Assembly (NCBI GenBank): GCA_021153285.1 | Contig: JAGKTT010000025.1 | Coordinates: 1 to 56,887, forward strand | Source of the DNA: Bacteroidia bacterium | Lineage (GTDB): Bacteria; Bacteroidota; Bacteroidia; Bacteroidales; UBA932 | DNA: 56,887 nucleotides | Reading direction: 5' to 3' | Shown: in pieces, positions 26,640-35,257 of the stretch | Layout: each line of letters begins with the position of its first letter | Position numbering within the stretch: the first letter of the stretch is position 1 | Translations under genes and position numbers: made by a program | The notes under the pieces: generated by a model | What the model was told of the DNA's origin: nothing | Seen by the model: only the letters and a program-made list of their open reading frames with translations | Database searches by the model: none

Positions 26640-26683
26640 CTATCTTTTGAGGAGTATAGCGAGCTATCTGACAAAAAAGATAG
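26640..26683. repeat. Two-tier palindrome upstream of truA
   Basis: CTATCTTTT (26640-26648) pairs with AAAAGATAG (26675-26683). Inside it ATAGC (26656-26660) pairs with GCTAT (26663-26667) around GA. It could be an RNA structure in the truA leader or a mobile-element remnant. No ORF is associated. Confidence 0.5.
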
Positions 26684-26770
26684 GGTAAAGATGCCGAAAA
26701 GACCCATAAGAGGCAGATGAGAATTTGTTCAGTTTCAATATTTCGTATAAAAATTTAAACAGTTTCTAAT

Positions 26771-27547
26771 ATGCGATACAAAATCAGGCTATCATACGAC
26801 GGAAGCGCATTCTGCGGCTGGCAGATACAGCCTAAAGACCGTACAGTCCAGGGTGATCTGGAAAAGGCCCTGCAGACACTCACCGGAATGCCGGTCCAGG
26901 TGACCGGAGCCGGTAGAACGGACACCGAAGTCAACGCCATCAATTATATCGCCCACTTCGAACTCCCTGACGAAGTCAGGATAGAAGCGGCGCAACTTTG
27001 CTACAAATTAAATGCCATCCTGCCACGAGAATTGGCCGTTCACGAAGTTTCCGTAACAGAAGATGAGTTTCACGCCAGATTCGACGCCCGTTCAAGGGAA
27101 TATCATTATTTCATACATTTCACAAAAGACCCTTTCTGTGAAAGATTTTCATATCGGATGAGATATCCTCTGGACATCGCAAAGATGAATGAAGCTGCGG
27201 CATACCTTTTGGGGGAGCACGACTTCCGCTGTTTTGAAAAGACCGGAGGAAACAACACGACTTCCATATGCAAGATAACTGAGGCAAGCTGGAGCACATA
27301 CCGTCCCACTCACGTGGAAATGATGGGGATGGAGTGCTCGGAAGGAGATTATATCGTATTCAGGATCAAGGCAAACCGTTTCCTTAGAAATATGGTCAGG
27401 GCCATAGTAGGATCGCTTATCGAAGTAGGGCGCGGGAAACGGCAGCCTGAGTGGATCAAATGCCTCATTGAAGATGGTTCGCGCTCTGATGCAGGCAGTT
27501 CCGTACCGGGAAAAGCTTTATTTTTCAGCGGTGCCTTATATAAATAA
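26771..27547 (+). CDS. truA: tRNA pseudouridine synthase A
   Basis: 258 residues. The family opens YKIRLSYDGSAFCGWQIQP; the catalytic Asp is in GAGRTDTEVNA. RSREYHYFIH and the C-terminal RFLRNMVRAIVGSLIEVGRG are also typical. It makes pseudouridine at positions 38-40 of tRNA anticodon arms. Confidence 0.96.
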   Translation: MRYKIRLSYDGSAFCGWQIQPKDRTVQGDLEKALQTLTGMPVQVTGAGRTDTEVNAINYIAHFELPDEVRIEAAQLCYKLNAILPRELAVHEVSVTEDEFHARFDARSREYHYFIHFTKDPFCERFSYRMRYPLDIAKMNEAAAYLLGEHDFRCFEKTGGNNTTSICKITEASWSTYRPTHVEMMGMECSEGDYIVFRIKANRFLRNMVRAIVGSLIEVGRGKRQPEWIKCLIEDGSRSDAGSSVPGKALFFSGALYK

Positions 27548-27548
27548 A

Positions 27549-27580
27549 TTTGAGCATTCACGATTTTTTGACTAATTTTG
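27549..27580 (+). promoter_or_regulatory. Promoter of the exbB-exbD-tonB operon
   Basis: TTTG (27549-27552), 20 bases, then TAATTTTG (27573-27580). The -33 box begins two bases after the truA stop. Confidence 0.65.
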
Positions 27581-27643
27581 CACGATTTCGCGCTTATGCG
27601 AAAACAGACCCGAAAAAGACAATTAAAAAGACTGTAAATAACT

Positions 27644-28339
27644 ATGCTTTTCAACCTTCTTCAGGCCGCTGAAACAGCGGCGGAAATTCCTGCTCAGGCA
27701 CTACCGCAGGAAATGGACTTCTCCCTCATCGAGATGGCGGTAAAGGGCGGATGGCTTATGCTCGTCCTTCTCATTCTTTCTATTATGGCCATCTACATCT
27801 TCGGCAACAAATGGTGGATGATACGCAGGGCAGGAAAGATCGACAAGAACTTTATGAAGGATATCCACGACCTGATTTATGAAGGAAAGATCAAGTCCGC
27901 AATGGCACTCTGCCAGAAATACGACTCACCTGTGGCCAGACTCGTGGAGAAGGGTGTAGAAAGAATAGGAAGGCCATTGACAGACATCCAGACAGCTGTG
28001 GAGAATATGGGTAATGTGGAGGTTGCAAGACTCGAGAAAGGTCTCCCTATGCTCGCGACCATAGCCGGAGGTGCTCCGATGATCGGATTCCTCGGAACCG
28101 TTACCGGTATGATCCGCGCATTCTTCGAAATGGCCAATGCAGGAAACAACATCGACATCACTCTCCTCTCAGGAGGTATCTATGAGGCAATGGTCACCAC
28201 AGTAGGAGGTCTCTTCGTAGGTATCATCGCATACTTCGGATACAACTACCTCACTTCGCAGATTTCGAACCTCGTATTCAAGATGGAGAGCACTACCATC
28301 GAGTTCATCGATATGCTTCACGAGCCGGCAGGCAGATAA
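27644..28339 (+). CDS. exbB: MotA/TolQ/ExbB proton channel protein
   Basis: 231 residues with three membrane segments (GWLMLVLLILSIMAIYIF; MLATIAGGAPMIGFLGTVTG; MVTTVGGLFVGIIAYFGYNY). The TolQ/ExbB signature GAPMIGFLGTVTGMI and the second helix with small residues line the proton path. With ExbD and TonB it would power TonB-dependent outer membrane uptake. First gene of a three-gene operon. Confidence 0.9.
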   Translation: MLFNLLQAAETAAEIPAQALPQEMDFSLIEMAVKGGWLMLVLLILSIMAIYIFGNKWWMIRRAGKIDKNFMKDIHDLIYEGKIKSAMALCQKYDSPVARLVEKGVERIGRPLTDIQTAVENMGNVEVARLEKGLPMLATIAGGAPMIGFLGTVTGMIRAFFEMANAGNNIDITLLSGGIYEAMVTTVGGLFVGIIAYFGYNYLTSQISNLVFKMESTTIEFIDMLHEPAGR

Positions 28340-28351
28340 TCTTTCAAGGAA

Positions 28352-28765
28352 ATGGCAATCAAAAGGACAACAAAGGTAGATTCAGGGTTCTCGATGTCAT
28401 CAATGACCGACATCGTGTTCCTGCTCCTGATCTTTTTCCTGGTGACTTCGACACTCATCAATCCTAACGCCTTGAAACTTCTTCTCCCGAAGAGTACGGG
28501 TCAGGTATCGGCAAAGGCTACGGTCAGCGTGTCGATCAAGCATTGGCAGGACAAGAACAGATTCTCCTACCACATCAATGGAAACGAGACTCCGATCAGA
28601 TTCGACAAGATAGAGGACGAACTTATCGAACTGCTTCAGGCTGAGGACGATCCTACATTCTCAATCTATGCTGACGAGACCGTTCCGATCAAGGAAGTTG
28701 TGGCAGTGATGAACATAGCGAAGAGAAATCATTACAAAGTGATTATGGCGACTTCGCCTGAATAG
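28352..28765 (+). CDS. exbD: ExbD/TolR biopolymer transport protein
   Basis: 137 residues. One N-terminal membrane helix with the conserved Asp (SMTDIVFLLLIFFLVTSTLI), followed by a periplasmic ExbD domain (VSVSIKHW, IYADETVPIKEVVAVMNIAK). The Asp of TDIVF is the proton-carrying residue in the family. It lies 12 bases after exbB and 7 before the TonB-like gene. Confidence 0.92.
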   Translation: MAIKRTTKVDSGFSMSSMTDIVFLLLIFFLVTSTLINPNALKLLLPKSTGQVSAKATVSVSIKHWQDKNRFSYHINGNETPIRFDKIEDELIELLQAEDDPTFSIYADETVPIKEVVAVMNIAKRNHYKVIMATSPE

Positions 28766-28772
28766 AAACATT

Positions 28773-29558
28773 ATGGAGCAGTATCTCAAAGAGCGTGAAA
28801 AACAGATCCAGAAATCGAGGGTGACCGGTGTCGCCCTTACGGTTTTATTGCACGCCGCTCTGATGATATGCTGCTTCCTGACAGGATTCACTTATATGGA
28901 TCCTCCGCCGCCGGAGCAGGAGCAGATACTCATCGAATTCGATGAGCCTGAGATCCAGAAGCCTCGTCAGACCTGGAACGGGACGACTCCCAGAGCTATT
29001 GAACCCGATCCGACCAGGGACATAAGCCTTGTGCAAAGGTCTGAGGCTCAGAATGAAGGCACCAAGAGCAATGAAGCTCCGGAAGCTACTGTAGACGAGT
29101 CCGGGGACGTGGAAGTACCGGAACCAGAACGTAAAAAAGAAATTGACCGCAGGGCATTGTTCTCAGCTGCAAACAATAAGACGCAGAAGGACACATTGGC
29201 ACCACAGACAGCAAATGAAGTCAGTGACGCCCTCAAGGCCGGACACGCCCAGGGTAACACAAAGACCGGAGAGACATCGGGAGAGCCTAACGCCAAGCTG
29301 GCGGGAAGAAGCGTGAACGGAACACTTCCTCGTCCAAGCTATGCAGTGCAGAAGGATGGCATCGTAGTGGTGGAGATATGGGTGGACAATTACGGAAACG
29401 TACAGAAGGCCGTAGCAGGAGCGGAAGGAACGACGGTGACGGACAAGACCCTCTGGCAGGCGGCAAGAAAAGCGGCATTGGGAGCGCATTTCAATATGAG
29501 TGCAGATGCCCCGGCCCTGCAGAAAGGAACGATCACATACGTATTCAAATTGAATTAA
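28773..29558 (+). CDS. TonB-like energy transducer
   Basis: 261 residues. A cytoplasmic N-terminus, one membrane helix (VTGVALTVLLHAALMICCFL), a Pro/Glu-rich periplasmic spacer (DPPPPEQEQILIEFDEPEIQ) and a C-terminal TonB-type fold (GIVVVEIWVDNYGNVQKAVA; TLWQAARKAALGAHF; GTITYVFKLN). It would link the ExbB/ExbD motor to outer membrane transporters. The C-terminal domain is less typical than classical TonB, so a TolA-like role cannot be excluded. Confidence 0.85.
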   Translation: MEQYLKEREKQIQKSRVTGVALTVLLHAALMICCFLTGFTYMDPPPPEQEQILIEFDEPEIQKPRQTWNGTTPRAIEPDPTRDISLVQRSEAQNEGTKSNEAPEATVDESGDVEVPEPERKKEIDRRALFSAANNKTQKDTLAPQTANEVSDALKAGHAQGNTKTGETSGEPNAKLAGRSVNGTLPRPSYAVQKDGIVVVEIWVDNYGNVQKAVAGAEGTTVTDKTLWQAARKAALGAHFNMSADAPALQKGTITYVFKLN

Positions 29559-29621
29559 CAGTTTTGGCGTGAGCCAATATATTATTATTTAACAATTAAA
29601 TTGCCTTAAAGGCGCATAACA

Positions 29622-31019
29622 ATGGAAGACAACAGAAGAGGCGGCAATGGCCGCAGAGATGGCCGTAGAGAGTACGGTGACAGAAGAAATCATTCTAACA
29701 ATGGTGAAAGAAGAAGCTTTGGAAACAACAGCGAAAGACGCAGCTACGGCAGCGACCGTCCGCGCAGATCATTCTCTGAGGACGGCGAAAGAAGATCGTC
29801 TTTCGGAGGCGGAGAAAGAAGAAGCTTCAGCAACGACCGCCCACGCAGATCATTCTCTGAAGGCGGTGAAAGAAAATCTTACGGAAACAGCGAGAGAAGA
29901 AGTTTCGGTTCTGACAGACCACGCAGATCATTCTCTGAAGGTGGAGAAAGAAAATCATCTTTCGGAGGTGAGAGAAGATCATTCGGAGAAAACAGCGAGA
30001 GAAGAAGCTTCAATTCAGACAGACCACGCAGATCATTCTCTGAAGGAGGAGAAAGAAGATCATCTTTCGGAGGTGAGAGAAGATCGTTCGGAGACAGAAA
30101 GCCATTCTCAGGCGAGAGAAAGTCGTTCGGAGACAGAAAGCCGGGCGGATTCAGAAACTCAGCAAAGAAGAGCTTCAACAGAAACGACTTCAACTATTTC
30201 CGCGACGAGAACGAGAGCGGAATCAACAAGATGATCAGCAGAAGACCTCAGGTAGAGAACGAGGCACTCTCTGACAATGATATGGTAAAGGCTCCTATCA
30301 AGGAGGAAGTAAGACTCAACAAGTTCATCGCCAACTCAGGTGTATGTTCAAGAAGAGAGGCTGACAACTTCATCCTTGCAGGTGTTGTAACAGTGAACGG
30401 TGAGGTTGTTACCGAGCTCGGTACAAAGGTAAACATCACCACTGACGACATCCGTTTCAACGGTGAAAGACTCAAGGGAGAGGAAAAGATCTACATCGTG
30501 ATGAACAAGCCTAAGGGATATGTGACTACTGCAAGCGACCCTCACGCAGACAAGACTGTGATGGATCTCCTCAAGGGCTGTCCTTCAAGAGTTTTCCCTG
30601 TAGGACGTCTCGACAAGAACACTACAGGAGTGCTTATGTTCACTAACGACGGCGAGATCGCAGAGAAGCTTACTCATCCTTCATACGATAAGAAGAAGAT
30701 CTATCAGGTGTCACTCGACAGCAAGCTCAAGCAGGAAGACTATGAGAAGATCCTCAGCGGAATCGAGCTCCCTGACGGAATGATCGCAGCTGACGAGCTC
30801 GAGTATATCGAGGAGGATGACCACAGAAAGCTCGGCATCGAGATCCACTCAGGCAAGAACCGTATCGTAAGAAGAATCTTCGAATCCCTCGGATACGAGG
30901 TGAAGGCTCTTGACAGAGTGTATTTCGCTGGCCTTACAAAGAGAGGTCTCAAGAGAGGAGAGTGGAGATATCTCTCTGAGGGTGAGACCAATCTGCTTAA
31001 GATGGGTGCATATCTTTAA
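29622..31019 (+). CDS. rluB: rRNA pseudouridine synthase (RluB family) with Arg/Ser/Gly-rich extension
   Basis: 465 residues. Residues 1-190 are low complexity, built from repeated blocks such as DRPRRSFSEGGERRSSFGGE and RRSFGENSERRSF: basic, Ser/Gly/Phe-rich and probably disordered RNA-binding sequence. Residues 225-285 are an S4 domain (RLNKFIANSGVCSRREADNF). The catalytic domain follows, with VGRLDKNTTGVLMFTNDGE carrying the active Asp. It modifies 23S rRNA. It is followed by era after 5 bases, a ribosome-biogenesis pairing. Confidence 0.9.
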   Translation: MEDNRRGGNGRRDGRREYGDRRNHSNNGERRSFGNNSERRSYGSDRPRRSFSEDGERRSSFGGGERRSFSNDRPRRSFSEGGERKSYGNSERRSFGSDRPRRSFSEGGERKSSFGGERRSFGENSERRSFNSDRPRRSFSEGGERRSSFGGERRSFGDRKPFSGERKSFGDRKPGGFRNSAKKSFNRNDFNYFRDENESGINKMISRRPQVENEALSDNDMVKAPIKEEVRLNKFIANSGVCSRREADNFILAGVVTVNGEVVTELGTKVNITTDDIRFNGERLKGEEKIYIVMNKPKGYVTTASDPHADKTVMDLLKGCPSRVFPVGRLDKNTTGVLMFTNDGEIAEKLTHPSYDKKKIYQVSLDSKLKQEDYEKILSGIELPDGMIAADELEYIEEDDHRKLGIEIHSGKNRIVRRIFESLGYEVKALDRVYFAGLTKRGLKRGEWRYLSEGETNLLKMGAYL

Positions 31020-31024
31020 TAAAT

Positions 31025-31921
31025 ATGAGCGAACAGACCAAAAGACATCGCGCTGGATTTGTCAACATCATCGGTAATCCGAATGTGGGCAAATCCACGC
31101 TTATGAATGCCCTTGTAGGCGAAAAGCTGTCTATTGTCACTGCCAAAGCACAGACGACAAGGCACAGGATTATGGGTATCGTGAACGGAGAGGATTACCA
31201 GATCGTGTATTCCGACACTCCGGGTATCCTGAAACCGAACTATAGGCTCCAGCAGAGTATGATGAATTTTGTGGACACCGCCATCGGTGATGCGGACATC
31301 ATTCTCTATGTGACTGACACTGTGGAGAAAGGAGATAAGAATGATGAATACATCGCGAAACTCCAGAAACTCCAATGCCCTGTCATACTGGTAATCAACA
31401 AGATAGACATCAGCAGCCAGGAAGAGGTACTGAAACTTATGAACTGGTGGAAGGAGCAGATTCCTAACGCCATCATATTCCCTGCTTCGGCACAGGAAAA
31501 GTTCAATCTGGACAATATCTTCGATGCTATTGTCGGAAACCTTCCTGTGGCACCAGCCTGGTATGACAAGGATGTATTCACTGACAAGAACCTCCGTTTC
31601 TTCGCATCTGAGATCGTGCGCGAGAAGATCTTCCTCAATTATAAGGAGGAGATTCCGTACAGCTGCGAGGTAGTGGTGGAGGAATTCAAGGAAGGTGCAG
31701 AGCGATATGACATCAGCGCGGTAATATATGTGATGCGCGACACCCAGAAGGGCATTATAATCGGCAAGGGAGGCCAGTCCCTCAAGAAGGTCGGCACCCA
31801 GGCCAGAATCGATATGGAAGACTTCTTCCAGAAGAAAGTTTTCCTAAGTCTTTTCGTCAAGGTCGATCCAGACTGGAGGGAGAGCAAGAAAGAGCTGAGG
31901 AAATTCGGCTACGAATACTGA
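31025..31921 (+). CDS. era: GTPase Era
   Basis: 298 residues. G1 GNPNVGKSTLMN, G2 region TTRHRIMGI, G3 DTPGI, G4 NKIDIS and G5 PASAQ are all visible, then the KH domain with GIIIGKGGQSLKKVGTQAR. It binds the 16S rRNA 3' end during small-subunit assembly. Close spacing to rluB and parC points to one transcript. Confidence 0.96.
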   Translation: MSEQTKRHRAGFVNIIGNPNVGKSTLMNALVGEKLSIVTAKAQTTRHRIMGIVNGEDYQIVYSDTPGILKPNYRLQQSMMNFVDTAIGDADIILYVTDTVEKGDKNDEYIAKLQKLQCPVILVINKIDISSQEEVLKLMNWWKEQIPNAIIFPASAQEKFNLDNIFDAIVGNLPVAPAWYDKDVFTDKNLRFFASEIVREKIFLNYKEEIPYSCEVVVEEFKEGAERYDISAVIYVMRDTQKGIIIGKGGQSLKKVGTQARIDMEDFFQKKVFLSLFVKVDPDWRESKKELRKFGYEY

Positions 31922-31944
31922 TAACCAATTGATTTTAAGAACTT

Positions 31945-34647
31945 ATGAGTATTGAAGATATCGATCTCCCTGAGGAGGATCTCAATATCGAATCGGATGA
32001 AGAGGCACCGGAAGACAGTGCCCCGGGCAAGTTCGACAAGCTTTTTGGAGAGAACAGCAGAAAATACAAGCTTTCCAAGATGTTCAAGGACTGGTATATC
32101 GATTATGCATCATATACAGTCCTTTACAGAGCTGTACCTCATCTGATAGATGGATTGAAGCCTGTGCAGAGACGTGTTCTCCACGCAATGTGGCGCATCG
32201 ACGACGGAAGCTACACCAAGGTGGCCAATATCGTCGGTCAGGCAATGCAGTTCCACCCTCACGGAGACCAGTCCATCCTTGGAGCCCTGGTATGGATCGG
32301 CCAGAGAAACTATCTGGTGGATTGTCAGGGAAACTGGGGTAACATACTTACAGGCGACGCCAATGCCGCTCCGCGTTATATCGAGGCACGTCTGAGCAAA
32401 TTCGCAAAGGAAGTGATGTTCAATCCTAAGACTACCAATTGGATGACATCATATGACGGACGAAACCAGGAGCCTATAGAGCTTCCGGTGAAGTTCCCTA
32501 TTCTTCTTGCTCAAGGTACGGAAGGTATCGGTACGGGATTCGCGTCAAAAATTCTCCCTCATAATTTCAATGAACTCATTGATGCTTCGATCGACGTGCT
32601 GGAAGGCAGGGATTTCGAGATTTTCCCTGATTTCCTTACCGGAGGCTCGGCCGATTGTTCTAAATACAGCAGCAAGAAGAAAGGCGGTAAGATAAAGGTA
32701 CGCGCGAAGATCGAGAAGATAGATAAGAACACCCTGGCCATAACAGAGATTCCTTTCAGCAAGACAACAGATGCTGTGAAAGAATCGATTATGGAGGCTA
32801 AGGAAAGCGGTAAGATAAAGATCAAGAAGATCGATGACCTGACCAGTGCTGAAGCCAACATCCTGATCCACCTTCCGAACGATGTGTCACCGGACAAGAC
32901 TATCGATGCTCTTTATGCATTCACAGCCTGCGAGGTTTCCATCACTCCAAACACCTGCGTCATTCACGAGAATAAGCCTCAGGTGCTGAGTGTCAATGAC
33001 ATACTCCGTCACAGCACATTCCATACGCGCGATCTTCTCGGTCAGGAGCTTTCGATCAGACTCAGCGAGCTGGAAAACGAGTGGCACTATAATTCATTGG
33101 AGAAGATCTTCTTTGAGAACAAGGTATATAAGATACTCGAAAAGGATGCCGAGACCTGGGAGGCCCAGCTTCAGGAAGTATTCGACAAGATGATGAAATA
33201 TCAGAAGCTTCTTAAGAGACCTATCCTGATGGAAGACATCAACAGGCTCGTGGAGAAGCCGGTAAGAAAGATTTCTAAGTTCGACACCAAGGCTGTAGAT
33301 GAAAAGCTCAAGGGAATAGAGGCGGAGATGGAAGAGATACAGAATCACCTCGATCATCTTACCGAGTTCACTATAAATTACTTCAAGAATCTCAAGAAGA
33401 AATACGGAAAGGCATATCCGAGACTTACAGAGATTATGGAGTTCGAGTCAATCGAGACTACCAAGGTGGTTATCAATAATGCAAAGCTCTACGCAAACAA
33501 GGCAGAGGGTTTTGTTGGAATCAATCTCAAGAAGGAGGACAACGCCGAGTATATCTGCGATTGTTCCGATCTTTCTGAGATCATTGTCATCCACGGCGAT
33601 GGTAAATATGTGGTGACGAAGGTCAGCGAGAAGGCATTCTTCGGAAAGGATATATTGTATGTGGGCATCTTCAACAGAAACGACCAGAGAACCATCTACA
33701 ATGTGATTTATCGAGAGGGTAAGACCGCAGTCAGCTATGCCAAGAGATTTGCAGTGACCGGTATCACCCGAGATAAGGAGTATGATATAACACAGGGTAC
33801 TCCGGGATCAAAGATCCTTTGGTTTACTGTCAATCATAACGGAGAGGCAGAGACTGTGAAGATTTATCTGCGTCAACGTCCTAAGCTGAAAAAGCTCATC
33901 GACGAATATGATTTCTCACAGCTCGGTATCAAGGGACGTGCTTCACGAGGTAATCTCGTTTCGAAGAATCCGATCCAGAAGATTACGCTTAAGTCGAAGG
34001 GTATATCGACAATCGGAGGTAAGGATATCTGGTTTGACGAGGATATCCAGCGTCTGAATGAAGACGGAAGAGGTATGCATCTGGGCCAGTTCAACACAGG
34101 AGACCACATTCTCGCTATATTCAAGGACGGTACATATTATACTACTTCATTCGACCTGAGCAACAGGTACCAGGGCGATCTGCTTAAGATCGAGAAGCTT
34201 GATGTCAATAAGATCTATACAGCCCTGTACTATGATAAGGCTGTGGCAGCCTTCTATGTGAAGAGGTTCTCGTTCGATGTAAGCGACAATACTGCAGTAA
34301 GCTTCATCTCAGAGGCGAAGGGATCTTATCTGGTGGCTCTGAGCGACGACAAACATCCTCAGATAGAGGTGATTTTCGGTGGTAAGAATGAGAACAGGGA
34401 TCCGGAACTGATCGATGCCGAGGAGTTCATTGCCAAGAAGGGTATTCAGGCAAAGGGTAAGAAGACCAGTCAGTATGATGTAAAGAAGGTGCAGTTTACG
34501 GAGCCATTGCATAAGCCTGAGGATGATGTGGTTACAGAAGCGTCTGAGGCTGAAAATCAGGCAGGAGAGATCGACAATTCTGATGTTGTAGATGATATTC
34601 CTGCTGACGAAGTTCAGGATGATGACGGACAGCTGACTTTGTTTTAG
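31945..34647 (+). CDS. parC: DNA topoisomerase IV subunit A
   Basis: 900 residues, of the length and style of Bacteroidota ParC. N-terminal winged-helix region (SYTVLYRAVPHLIDGLKPVQ, then RRVLHAMW), active-site Tyr in NAAPRYIEARLSKFA, a long coiled coil at about 425-510, and a C-terminal beta-pinwheel with degenerate blades (GRASRGNLVSKNPIQKI). An acidic tail ends the protein. It cleaves and rejoins DNA to unlink chromosomes. The ParE partner is not in the window. Assignment to ParC rather than GyrA rests on the divergent N-terminus and pinwheel. Confidence 0.88.
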   Translation: MSIEDIDLPEEDLNIESDEEAPEDSAPGKFDKLFGENSRKYKLSKMFKDWYIDYASYTVLYRAVPHLIDGLKPVQRRVLHAMWRIDDGSYTKVANIVGQAMQFHPHGDQSILGALVWIGQRNYLVDCQGNWGNILTGDANAAPRYIEARLSKFAKEVMFNPKTTNWMTSYDGRNQEPIELPVKFPILLAQGTEGIGTGFASKILPHNFNELIDASIDVLEGRDFEIFPDFLTGGSADCSKYSSKKKGGKIKVRAKIEKIDKNTLAITEIPFSKTTDAVKESIMEAKESGKIKIKKIDDLTSAEANILIHLPNDVSPDKTIDALYAFTACEVSITPNTCVIHENKPQVLSVNDILRHSTFHTRDLLGQELSIRLSELENEWHYNSLEKIFFENKVYKILEKDAETWEAQLQEVFDKMMKYQKLLKRPILMEDINRLVEKPVRKISKFDTKAVDEKLKGIEAEMEEIQNHLDHLTEFTINYFKNLKKKYGKAYPRLTEIMEFESIETTKVVINNAKLYANKAEGFVGINLKKEDNAEYICDCSDLSEIIVIHGDGKYVVTKVSEKAFFGKDILYVGIFNRNDQRTIYNVIYREGKTAVSYAKRFAVTGITRDKEYDITQGTPGSKILWFTVNHNGEAETVKIYLRQRPKLKKLIDEYDFSQLGIKGRASRGNLVSKNPIQKITLKSKGISTIGGKDIWFDEDIQRLNEDGRGMHLGQFNTGDHILAIFKDGTYYTTSFDLSNRYQGDLLKIEKLDVNKIYTALYYDKAVAAFYVKRFSFDVSDNTAVSFISEAKGSYLVALSDDKHPQIEVIFGGKNENRDPELIDAEEFIAKKGIQAKGKKTSQYDVKKVQFTEPLHKPEDDVVTEASEAENQAGEIDNSDVVDDIPADEVQDDDGQLTLF

Positions 34648-34675
34648 GCATTGATCGGATGAGCAAATGCAATTA

Positions 34676-34690
34676 GCGACGTGAGAATCT
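34676..34690. repeat. 15-base remnant of the palindromic repeat
   Basis: GCGACGTGAGAATCT matches the left arm of the repeat at 14961-14991 in the same orientation, in the parC-aroK gap. Confidence 0.5.
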
Positions 34691-34711
34691 TCATAAGAAT
34701 TATATAAACTT

Positions 34712-35257
34712 ATGATTCTATCTTTGACAGGATTTATGGGATGCGGCAAGAGCAGTGTCGGGAGGAAACTCTCACAGCTGCTCTGCTGCCGTTTTATGGA
34801 TCTGGATGAGATGATCGAGGCTGAGGCTGGAAATAGTATTCCGGAGATTTTTGCAGAGATCGGCGAGAGTGGGTTCAGGGAGATTGAGCGTAGGGTTCTG
34901 GATAGAGCAGTGCTGATGCCTCCTGCATACAATAGGCATACGTCACTAACCGATCAATACTTGGAGATCATATCACTCGGAGGGGGAACAATAATGACAA
35001 GAGAGTGTGCGGAGATTGTCAGGGAGAGGACAATGTGTGTATATCTGAGGGCTACTGTCGAGACATTGGCGGAGCATCTGGAAGGAGAAACTCAGGGGCG
35101 TCCGATGCTGAAAGGGAATGTGCACCAACGGATTACCGAGCTGATGGCCCAGCGTGCAGCCACGTATGAAGGCGCAGCCCATATCATTATTGATATTGAC
35201 GGCAAGTCCGCGGATGAAGTGGCTCAGGCAATCATTGATTCTCTATCGAGGCGATGA
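34712..35257 (+). CDS. aroK: Shikimate kinase
   Basis: 181 residues. P-loop GFMGCGKSSVGRKLS, the shikimate-binding DLDEMIE, the conserved SLGGGTIM and the adenine/lid segment GETQGRPMLKG. It phosphorylates shikimate in aromatic amino acid synthesis. Its last 26 bases overlap the end of the convergent helicase gene. Confidence 0.93.
   Translation: MILSLTGFMGCGKSSVGRKLSQLLCCRFMDLDEMIEAEAGNSIPEIFAEIGESGFREIERRVLDRAVLMPPAYNRHTSLTDQYLEIISLGGGTIMTRECAEIVRERTMCVYLRATVETLAEHLEGETQGRPMLKGNVHQRITELMAQRAATYEGAAHIIIDIDGKSADEVAQAIIDSLSRR

Noticed and set aside
29647..30234. ORF of 195 codons in another frame of rluB
   Set aside because: It is a shadow of the repetitive Arg/Ser/Gly region, with no domain or promoter of its own.
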